A stretch of 19,696 bases of DNA from Clostridia bacterium (GTDB taxonomy: Bacteria > Bacillota > Clostridia > Oscillospirales > Acutalibacteraceae). Below are positions 13,870-19,696 of the stretch, piece by piece (the first letter of the stretch is position 1; each line of letters starts with the position of its first letter). The stretch lies in assembly GCA_900767015.1 (NCBI GenBank), contig CAAFXQ010000162.1:1-19696 (forward strand), read 5' to 3'. A model generated the notes under the pieces. The model was not told the DNA's origin. It saw nothing but the letters and a program-made list of their open reading frames with translations, and did no database searches. A program made the position numbers and the translations under genes.

Positions 13870-14796
13870 TCAGGGTGAATTCCGGCTCACCGTCTTGTCG
13901 CTCAGCTTGACAAGCACTTTCGAAAACGGAAGCAGGACAAAGGTCGAAACAACGTTGAAAATAATATGTGCCGTGCTGATTCGCATTTTCGGGTCGGCGA
14001 TTTTATCAAGCAGACCGCAGTACGGCGTGAAAAGCGAGATGAGGACGAACAGGGCAGTGCCGATGAGATTGAAAAGCAGGTGAATGACCGCCGCCTGCTT
14101 GGCCTTTCTGTCTGAGCCTAAGGACGCCAACAGCGTCGGCACGACGGCGCCGATATTCTGACCGAAAATCATGAAAACAGCGTCTGCCGTTGTGACAAGT
14201 CCGGCTTTTGCCGCTGTCTGTAAGATGCCGACCGTTGCCGAAGAGCTTTGCATGACGGCGGTGACAAGAAAGCCCAGCAAAAGGCTTTTTCCTTTTCCGA
14301 GTCCGTCCCCGATGAGCCGTTCGACATCGCCCGAAAAGTGGTTCATCGAGCTTTCCATGATACTCATCGAGCCGAACATCAGCCCGAACGCAACGAGGAA
14401 AATCGAAACGATGCGCAATTTTCCGCTTTTTGAAAACAGGCGGATAAACGCACCGAGAAAGACCGCAAAGGGAGCGAGCGACGAAATATGAAAGGATAAT
14501 AAAAGGCTTGTGACCGTCGTGCCGATGTTCGCCCCCATAATGACGCCGACGGCGCTTTCAAGCGTCATCATTCCCGAGGCAATAAACCCTAAGGTCATGA
14601 CCGTTGTTGCACACGAGCTTTGAATCACGCCCGTGACCGCCGCACCCGTCAGAGCGGACTTGATCCGGCTTCCCGTAAGCGAGCCGATTATTTTTTTCAT
14701 TTTTTCACTGTAAAGACTTTCGGCGGTTTCCTGCATCATTTCGATTCCGAAAAGAAACAGTCCGATTCCGAGTAGAAGTCCGGCAAAATTCTGCAT
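13870..14796 (-). CDS. Na/Pi-cotransporter (NptA/PF02690) family protein, short form
   Basis: A 308-residue membrane protein with the two inverted Na/Pi-cotransporter repeats. The first carries GVIQSSCATTVMTLGF (residues about 56-71) and GANIGTTVTSLL. The second carries AVMQSSSATVGIL and GQNIGAVVPTLL. These QSS and GxNIGTT/A motifs are the family's substrate and sodium site. About eight hydrophobic segments are visible. It lacks the C-terminal PhoU-like domain of the longer bacterial members (over 500 residues). The ATG at 14796 begins MQNFAGLLLGIGLFLFGIEMM, a typical family start, but its ribosome binding site (aaagggcg) is modest. Phosphate uptake is the family's named role; the true substrate of short forms is less certain. 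It is transcribed away from the GH20 gene. No terminator is visible before the gltB promoter. Confidence 0.88.
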   Translation of the reverse strand: MQNFAGLLLGIGLFLFGIEMMQETAESLYSEKMKKIIGSLTGSRIKSALTGAAVTGVIQSSCATTVMTLGFIASGMMTLESAVGVIMGANIGTTVTSLLLSFHISSLAPFAVFLGAFIRLFSKSGKLRIVSIFLVAFGLMFGSMSIMESSMNHFSGDVERLIGDGLGKGKSLLLGFLVTAVMQSSSATVGILQTAAKAGLVTTADAVFMIFGQNIGAVVPTLLASLGSDRKAKQAAVIHLLFNLIGTALFVLISLFTPYCGLLDKIADPKMRISTAHIIFNVVSTFVLLPFSKVLVKLSDKTVSRNSP

Positions 14797-14854
14797 ACTT
14801 TCACGCCCTTTTGATTCATTCTATTATCGGGCGCAAAATAAATATGCTTTTTTG

Positions 14855-14883
14855 TTGCAAAGAATGTCACCGTGATATATAAT
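14855..14883 (+). promoter_or_regulatory. Promoter of the GH20 gene
   Basis: TTGCAA (14855-14860) and a perfect TATAAT (14878-14883), 17 bp apart, lie in the 141-base region between the divergent transporter and GH20 genes. Confidence 0.75.
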
Positions 14884-14891
14884 AAAATAAT

Positions 14892-14908
14892 CAGGCACCA
14901 ACTGCCTG
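14892..14908. promoter_or_regulatory. Operator-like palindrome at the GH20 transcription start
   Basis: caggca-N5-tgcctg is a perfect 6-bp inverted repeat starting nine bases after the -10 box, over the likely transcription start. It has no U tract and precedes the ribosome binding site by about 18 bases. It may be an operator for a regulator not encoded here. Confidence 0.4.
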
Positions 14909-14937
14909 CAAAAATGGAGAACACACGGAGGAAAAAT

Positions 14938-16383
14938 ATGATAAACGTAATACCGAAACCGAATTATCTTGCTGTCACCGGGGGAGAAAGACCGTACAGC
15001 GAAAAGGACGTCACTTTCGAAAAGAATGATGCACTCGAAGATGAGGAATATTATCTTGACATTACAAAAGAAAAAATTCTTGTTTCCGCAAAAGGCGAAA
15101 AAGGCTTCTTCTACGGCAAGCAGACCTTAAAACAGCTGTCGTTTCTGAAAGACACCGTACCGTGTCTTATGATAAAGGATAAGCCGAGATACCCTTACCG
15201 TGCGTTTATGATTGATTCGGCCCGTCATATGCAGACCGTTGACGAAATCAAGACCTACATAGACGCCGCCGCCCTTTTCAAGTTCAATGTTTTTCATTGG
15301 CACCTTTGCGACGACCAGGGCTTCCGCATTGAAAGCGAGGAGTTTCCGCAGCTGAACGCCCACGGCTCATGGCGGAACGGTCACGGCTTCGGCTCAAAGA
15401 ATACCGACCGTTACGGCGGCTATTATACGAAAGCACAAATCAGAGAAATCGTGGAATACTGCCGGGAACGGTTTATCGACGTCATTCCCGAAATCGATAT
15501 GCCGGGTCATACGATTGCCATTCTCTCGTCTTATCCGTCGCTGTCGTGCCGGAAAAAGGAAATCCCGGTGGAAACAAGACCGGGCGTGCATAAGGATATC
15601 CTGTGCGCCGGAAGAGAGGAAACGTTTGACTTCTGCTTTAAGCTTCTTGACGAGGTCAGCGAGCTTTTCCCGTATGAATACTTCCATATCGGCGGAGATG
15701 AAGCGCCGAAGGATCGCTGGAACGAGTGCCCCGACTGTCAGAGAAGAATCAAAGAGGAGCATCTCAAAGACTCCGAACAGCTTCAGGGCTATTTCGTAAA
15801 CCGGATTGTGAAGCACATGGAGGAAAAGGGCAAAAAGTGTATCGCCTGGAACGAAAGCCTCAACAGCGGTATGCTCAGCAAAGACGTCATCGTCGCCGAC
15901 TGGATGGATAAGGAAAACAGGAGTCAGAAGTGGGCGAATGAGGGCGGAAAACTCATCGTCGAGGACTTCTTCTCGTATTATCTTGACTATCCCTATGGCA
16001 TGACGCCGCTTGAAAAGACCTACCGCTTTGACCCGGATCTTGAGGGACTTGACGAAACGGGCAAAAGCAACGTCATCGGTGTCGAAACGCCGATATGGAC
16101 GGAATTTGTCGAAGATTTTGACCGTCTTTGCTTTATGTGTTTCCCGAGAATGATGGCAGTCGCCGAAATAGGCTGGACAAACGCCGCCAAACGAAATTAC
16201 AAAAGCTTCGAGGAAAGAGCGGAAAAGGCGAGGGCACTGCTTGCCGACACCGGTATCACGATGGCACTTCGGGAAAAATGGAATCCGAAGGGCGCAAAAC
16301 GGCTTCCCGATTTAATCAATCACTATAAGCGGTTTGCGACCAGAGAGGGAATCCGTCAGCTTCTCAAAATGGACGAAGAATAA
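14938..16383 (+). CDS. Family 20 beta-N-acetylhexosaminidase, cytoplasmic
   Basis: The ATG at 14938 follows cggagga (14926-14932). An in-frame ATG at 14872 lies across the promoter and is rejected. The 481-residue product has an N-terminal GH20b-like domain (about 1-85) with the VIPKP start. The GH20 barrel contains RYPYRAFMIDSARHM (84-98), FHWHLCDDQGFRIE (119-132), IPEIDMPGH (183-191) and the catalytic pair Asp254-Glu255 in HIGGDEAP. GH20 enzymes release terminal GlcNAc or GalNAc with the substrate's acetamido group assisting catalysis. There is no signal peptide, so it probably acts on imported oligosaccharides. The neighbours give no transporter or sugar-catabolism gene that would name the substrate. 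Three further aromatic positions (W341, W396, W437 region) fit the family's sugar-stacking residues. Confidence 0.93.
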   Translation: MINVIPKPNYLAVTGGERPYSEKDVTFEKNDALEDEEYYLDITKEKILVSAKGEKGFFYGKQTLKQLSFLKDTVPCLMIKDKPRYPYRAFMIDSARHMQTVDEIKTYIDAAALFKFNVFHWHLCDDQGFRIESEEFPQLNAHGSWRNGHGFGSKNTDRYGGYYTKAQIREIVEYCRERFIDVIPEIDMPGHTIAILSSYPSLSCRKKEIPVETRPGVHKDILCAGREETFDFCFKLLDEVSELFPYEYFHIGGDEAPKDRWNECPDCQRRIKEEHLKDSEQLQGYFVNRIVKHMEEKGKKCIAWNESLNSGMLSKDVIVADWMDKENRSQKWANEGGKLIVEDFFSYYLDYPYGMTPLEKTYRFDPDLEGLDETGKSNVIGVETPIWTEFVEDFDRLCFMCFPRMMAVAEIGWTNAAKRNYKSFEERAEKARALLADTGITMALREKWNPKGAKRLPDLINHYKRFATREGIRQLLKMDEE

Positions 16384-16452
16384 AACCTGAAAAAACTTAG
16401 TTATATTTTAACAAGAAATACTATTATAACAAAACAAAGGAGGTTGGAAACC

Positions 16453-17019
16453 GTGTATTGTAATCAATGCCATTATCAGAATGACGATCACGCAAGATTC
16501 TGCAATAACTGCGGCGCTGAGCTCACACCGCCGGAAAATAATGCACCGCCTTACCAAAACAATAACGGCTATCAGGCAAACGGCGCCGGTAACCGGAACG
16601 GACAGCCGGGCTTTAATTACGGTATGCCGTACAATACGCCGTACGATATGCCGCCGGGCTTTTCACCCGTAAGGGAATATACCAATGTGATTCCTGTTAT
16701 TTCGATTATTATGGGAATCGTTTCGATGAGTCCGCTTGCGATTATCTTTGCCGTTATTTCCCTTATTAAGTTCAACGAATATGACCGCTCCCGTTTTGGC
16801 TACAGCGGACTGATTGCCGACAGTGCCGGAAGGATGTCCAAAGGACTCGGCATAACGGCCATTGTGATTGCTTGTTTGAGTATCATAAAAAATGTGCTGA
16901 TTCTTTTTGCTTGGATTCTCGGCGCAGGATTTATGTGGACGGAATTCATGAATGAAGCCGCTCCCTATTACTATTATGAGGAAGAAAGCCTGCTGTCTTT
17001 GTTTATCGGAATTATCTGA
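16453..17019 (+). CDS. Zinc-ribbon membrane protein (DUF4190-like)
   Basis: The GTG at 16453 is preferred: aaaggagg (16436-16443) lies nine bases upstream, whereas the in-frame TTG at 16444 touches it. The 188-residue product begins with a zinc ribbon (CNQC then CNNCG, residues 3-21). A Pro/Asn/Gly/Tyr-rich linker follows (about 28-75). Two long hydrophobic segments come next (VIPVISIIMGIVSMSPLAII and ITAIVIACLSIIKNVLILFA) with a loop containing SLIKFNEYDRSRFGYSGL, and an acidic stretch and short hydrophobic end. This zinc ribbon, linker and two-helix layout is common in clostridial proteins annotated DUF4190. The ribbon would be cytosolic if the first helix is a standard insertion. Function is unknown. 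It stands alone, with its own terminator. Confidence 0.8.
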   Translation: MYCNQCHYQNDDHARFCNNCGAELTPPENNAPPYQNNNGYQANGAGNRNGQPGFNYGMPYNTPYDMPPGFSPVREYTNVIPVISIIMGIVSMSPLAIIFAVISLIKFNEYDRSRFGYSGLIADSAGRMSKGLGITAIVIACLSIIKNVLILFAWILGAGFMWTEFMNEAAPYYYYEEESLLSLFIGII

Positions 17020-17029
17020 ACTGACGTAC

Positions 17030-17062
17030 CGTGTCTGCCTGTTTCGGCAGACACGTTTTTTT
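17030..17062 (+). terminator. Intrinsic terminator after the zinc-ribbon gene
   Basis: A perfect 10-bp stem (cgtgtctgcc 17030-17039, ggcagacacg 17046-17055), loop tgtttc, is followed by seven T residues (17056-17062). It isolates the zinc-ribbon gene from the redox operon downstream. Confidence 0.93.
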
Positions 17063-17210
17063 ACGGAAAGAGCCGGAAGCTTTCTTTGATTTATATCGAA
17101 ATCGGGCAATTTTTTGTATATTTTAGTCGAAATTTCAAGAAATAATAAGTAAAAATAACTAAAGCTTAATTTTTTGGGCGAAAACAGTAGATTTTGGGAA
17201 AAGTTTTCTG

Positions 17211-17216
17211 TATAAT
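17211..17216 (+). promoter_or_regulatory. Probable -10 box of the NuoE/NuoF operon
   Basis: A perfect TATAAT lies 65 bases before the NuoE-like start. The sequence 17 bp upstream (tagatt) is a poor -35, so an activator or another sigma-dependent arrangement is possible. No clear Rex-type palindrome was found. The stretch 17063-17280 is AT-rich and holds no other feature I can support. Confidence 0.5.
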
Positions 17217-17280
17217 CACATAGGTATGTAAAAATTTAATGGAAAGTATGTCAAAATTTACATGGAAAGGATTTTTGCTC

Positions 17281-17787
17281 ATGTATACATTCAATATCGG
17301 TGAAACACCTGAGCAGCTTGCACAGTTCAAGCAAGTCATTGAAAAGTACAGGGACGTTCCCGGCTGCTTGATGCCTGTTTTACAGGAGGCACAGGGAATC
17401 TTCGGCTATCTTCCGCTCGAGGTGCAGAAAGCGATTGCCGAAGAGCTCTCAATCTCTCTTTCGGAGGTTTACGGCGTTGCGACCTTTTACAGTCAGTTCC
17501 GGCTTAAGCCGACGGGAAAGTACCGTATTTCGGTCTGTCTCGGAACAGCGTGCTACGTTAAAGGCGCCGACAAGGTGCTCAAAAGAATCGAGGAACGGCT
17601 CGGAATCCAAAACGGTGAATGCACCGAGGACAGGCTCTTCAGCCTTGATTCGTGCCGTTGTGTCGGTGCGTGCGGACTTGCTCCCGTTATGATGATCAAC
17701 GACGAGGTTTACGGAAAGCTTGACCCGGATAAGGTTGACAAAATCCTTGACGAATATATGAAGGGCGGTGAAGAAAATGACGCTTGA
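17281..17787 (+). CDS. NuoE/HydC-like [2Fe-2S] subunit of NADH-linked hydrogenase
   Basis: The ATG at 17281 follows ggaaagga; an in-frame ATG at 17239 adds residues not found in the family. The 168-residue product has the N-terminal helical domain (PGCLMPVLQEAQGIFGYLPL, residues 27-46) and ALSLSEVYGVATFYSQF-type segment near 57-73. The thioredoxin-like domain carries the [2Fe-2S] ligands Cys86, Cys91, Cys127 and Cys131 (CLGTAC and CVGAC), the 24-kDa subunit pattern. Such subunits pass electrons within complex I or within electron-bifurcating and NAD(P)-reducing [FeFe]-hydrogenases and related complexes. The following gene, a NuoF with an extra ferredoxin domain, favours the hydrogenase type (HydC/HndA). 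Its 3' end overlaps the next gene by 11 bases. Confidence 0.92.
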   Translation: MYTFNIGETPEQLAQFKQVIEKYRDVPGCLMPVLQEAQGIFGYLPLEVQKAIAEELSISLSEVYGVATFYSQFRLKPTGKYRISVCLGTACYVKGADKVLKRIEERLGIQNGECTEDRLFSLDSCRCVGACGLAPVMMINDEVYGKLDPDKVDKILDEYMKGGEENDA

Positions 17788-19669
17788 GAGGCTGAACGGA
17801 ATCAAAGCAAAGCATTATGACCTTGTTATGGTGCGTAAGCTTGTCGCCGAAGAGGGCGCAAAGCTCGCCGAAAATACAGCGTACAGAAAGCAGGTTTTAG
17901 TCTGCGGCGGTACGGGCTGTACGTCGTCAGGCTCAAAGAAGGTCATTACCGCTCTTGAAGAATCGCTGAAAGAAAACGGAATCGAGGACGTTCTCATTGT
18001 CAGAACGGGCTGTTTCGGTCTTTGCTCCTTAGGTCCTATCATGATTGTTTACCCCGAGGGCTCATTTTACAGCCAGGTAACCCCCGCCGAGGTGCCGGAA
18101 ATCGTTTCGACTCATCTCGTTCCCGGCGGCCACCCCGTCAATAAATATCTTTACGCCGAAACCGTACATACCGACGGCTCTTCCATTCCGCTTTCGGAAA
18201 CGCCGTTTTATAAAAAGCAAATGAGAATCGCCCTTCGTAACTGCGGCGTCATTGATCCGGAAAATATCGAAGAAGCGATTGCCTGCGACGCTTATCAGGC
18301 TCTTGCGAAGGTGCTGACCACCATGAAGCCGCAGGACGTTATCGACGAGCTTCTTGCCGCAGGACTTCGCGGCAGAGGCGGCGCCGGCTTCCCGACGGGA
18401 CGCAAGTGGGCTTTCGCCATGGCGCAGGACAACGACACAAAGTACGTCTGTTGTAACGCCGACGAGGGCGACCCGGGTGCGTTCATGGATCGTTCCGTGC
18501 TTGAAGGCGACCCGCACGCCGTTATTGAAGCGATGGCGATTGCCGGCTATACCATCGGCTCGAAGCAGGGCTATGTTTATGTCCGTGCGGAATATCCGAT
18601 TGCCGTTGAAAGACTTCGTATCGCCATTGAACAGGCGAAGGAATACGGTCTTTTAGGCAAAGACATTTTAGGAACCGGCTTTGAATTCGATATTGATATC
18701 CGTCTTGGCGCAGGTGCGTTTGTCTGCGGCGAGGAAACCGCTCTGATGACCTCCATCGAGGGTCACAGAGGCGAGCCGAGACCGAGACCGCCGTTCCCGG
18801 CGATCAAGGGTCTTTTCGGAAAACCCACCATTCTCAATAACGTGGAAACCTACGCCAATATCGCGCCGATTATCTTAAACGGCTCAAAGTGGTATTCTTC
18901 TATCGGTACGGACAAGTCCAAGGGCACTAAGGTGTTCGCTCTCGGCGGAAAGATCAACAACGTAGGCCTTGTAGAAGTGCCGATGGGTACGACAATCCGT
19001 GAAATCGTCGAAGAAATCGGCGGCGGCGTTCCGAACGGAAAGAAGTTCAAGGCGGCGCAGACCGGCGGTCCTTCCGGCGGCTGTATCAGTGCCGAATACA
19101 TGGACGTTCCGATTGATTACGACAACCTGATTGAAATCGGCTCCATGATGGGCTCGGGCGGCATGATTATCCTTGACGAGGACACCTGCATGGTAGATAT
19201 TTCGAAGTTCTATCTTGAATTTACCGTTGACGAAAGCTGCGGCAAGTGCACACCCTGCCGTATCGGTACGAAGAAGCTTTTAGATTACCTGACCCGCATC
19301 ACCGAGGGCAAGGGCACGGTCGAAGATCTCGACAAAATCAAGGAGCTTTCCAACCACATGAAGAGCTCGTCTCTGTGTGCGCTCGGACAGACGGCGGCAA
19401 ACCCGATTCTTTCCACGATGAACGCCTTTTACGACGAATATCTTGCTCACATAAAAGAAAAGAAGTGCCCGGCTCACGTCTGCTCGGCTTTGCTTGTTTT
19501 TGAAATCGACCCCGACAAGTGCAAGGGCTGTACGCTTTGTATGCACAACTGCCCGGTCGGCGCCATCAGAGGCAGCGTCAAGAAACCCCACGTCATTGAC
19601 CCGGCGAAATGTATTCACTGCGGTCTTTGCATGGAAAACTGCCACTTCAGCGCCATTTCGAAGAAATAA
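17777..19669 (+). CDS. NuoF/HydB-like NADH-binding flavoprotein subunit of hydrogenase complex
   Basis: The ATG at 17777 is preferred over GTG 17768; both overlap the preceding gene. The 630-residue product has four parts. A thioredoxin-like [2Fe-2S] domain has Cys43, 48, 79 and 83. The FMN/NADH domain has GRGGAGFPTG (199-208) and CNADEGDPGAFMDR. A [4Fe-4S] site is formed by Cys488, 491, 494 and 534 (SCGKCTPC, SLCALG). A C-terminal 2[4Fe-4S] ferredoxin has Cys582/585/588/592 and 612/615/618/622. Complex I NuoF lacks the two end domains; this layout is that of HydB/HndC of bifurcating or NAD(P)-dependent hydrogenases, and also of some formate dehydrogenase-linked subunits. The subunit exchanges hydride with NAD(P) at FMN. 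It lies between a NuoE-like gene and a further gene with a strong ribosome binding site. Confidence 0.93.
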   Translation: MTLERLNGIKAKHYDLVMVRKLVAEEGAKLAENTAYRKQVLVCGGTGCTSSGSKKVITALEESLKENGIEDVLIVRTGCFGLCSLGPIMIVYPEGSFYSQVTPAEVPEIVSTHLVPGGHPVNKYLYAETVHTDGSSIPLSETPFYKKQMRIALRNCGVIDPENIEEAIACDAYQALAKVLTTMKPQDVIDELLAAGLRGRGGAGFPTGRKWAFAMAQDNDTKYVCCNADEGDPGAFMDRSVLEGDPHAVIEAMAIAGYTIGSKQGYVYVRAEYPIAVERLRIAIEQAKEYGLLGKDILGTGFEFDIDIRLGAGAFVCGEETALMTSIEGHRGEPRPRPPFPAIKGLFGKPTILNNVETYANIAPIILNGSKWYSSIGTDKSKGTKVFALGGKINNVGLVEVPMGTTIREIVEEIGGGVPNGKKFKAAQTGGPSGGCISAEYMDVPIDYDNLIEIGSMMGSGGMIILDEDTCMVDISKFYLEFTVDESCGKCTPCRIGTKKLLDYLTRITEGKGTVEDLDKIKELSNHMKSSSLCALGQTAANPILSTMNAFYDEYLAHIKEKKCPAHVCSALLVFEIDPDKCKGCTLCMHNCPVGAIRGSVKKPHVIDPAKCIHCGLCMENCHFSAISKK

Positions 19670-19683
19670 GGAGGAGGAGACAA

Positions 19684-19696
19684 ATGGTTACGCTTA
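19684..19696 (+). CDS. Start of the next operon gene, probably hydrogenase catalytic subunit (3'-partial)
   Basis: ATG GTT ACG CTT at 19684 follows aaggaggagga (19668-19678) and is 14 bases after the NuoF-like stop. The four residues MVTL fit the start of the N-terminal [2Fe-2S] ferredoxin domain of HydA-type [FeFe]-hydrogenases or NuoG-like proteins, and this is where that gene normally lies. The evidence is position and ribosome binding site only. Confidence 0.5.

Noticed and set aside
14872..14937. Upstream ATG for the GH20 protein
   Set aside because: It overlaps the -10 box of the promoter and lacks an RBS.
1..19696. Mobile element, phage or defence system
   Set aside because: No transposase, integrase, phage structural or nuclease/toxin gene was seen; apart from the MITE-like repeat, the genes are ordinary chromosomal ones.

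Overview
The window reads as chromosomal DNA from a low-to-mid GC Gram-positive anaerobe of the Clostridia, most likely a gut Oscillospiraceae/Ruminococcaceae-type organism. The grounds are strong GGAGG ribosome binding sites, consensus TTGACA/TATAAT promoters with 17-bp spacers, intrinsic terminators, a firmicute-style rpmG-secE-nusG-rplKAJL block, a small protein resembling the clostridial DUF6774 family, a PadR/DUF2812 pair, and subunits of a NuoE/NuoF-type hydrogenase complex. The taxon is inferred from gene content and style only.

Layout: (1) 1-790 is the 3' part of a divergent ThyX-like gene. (2) 791-1375 holds a 57-residue protein on the minus strand and a long imperfect inverted repeat. 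(3) 1294-3186 is a PadR regulator with two operator-like palindromes over a consensus promoter, followed by a DUF2812 membrane protein. (4) 3255-3511 is a broken secreted glycosidase remnant (signal-peptide start plus GH16-like tail). (5) 3537-7580 is the ribosomal/secretion/elongation cluster rpmG, secE, nusG, rplK, rplA, rplJ, rplL. It has its own promoters, two L1-operator-like hairpins, an L10 leader with an attenuator, and a terminator directly after rplL, so rpoBC does not follow. (6) 7668-13683 on the minus strand is gltBD (glutamate synthase), with a terminator-like hairpin in the gltB leader. (7) 13870-14796 on the minus strand is a short Na/Pi-cotransporter-family protein. (8) 14938-16383 is a cytoplasmic GH20 hexosaminidase. 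(9) 16453-17019 is a zinc-ribbon membrane protein. (10) 17281-19696 is a redox operon: NuoE-like and NuoF-like subunits, then the first four codons of a further gene, probably the [FeFe]-hydrogenase subunit.

Most of the window is housekeeping. The ribosomal block shows autogenous control by L1 and L10. GltBD makes glutamate from glutamine and 2-oxoglutarate, and the terminal operon would couple NAD(H) and ferredoxin to hydrogen metabolism. I see no CRISPR array, transposase, phage module, rRNA or tRNA. I found no clear undescribed system. The best leads are the degenerate, possibly tandem ThyX domain, the SecE with a long acidic/threonine-rich tail, the promoter-proximal terminator hairpin ahead of gltB, the paired L1-type hairpins, and the hairpin that contains the ribosome binding site of the small DUF6774-like gene.
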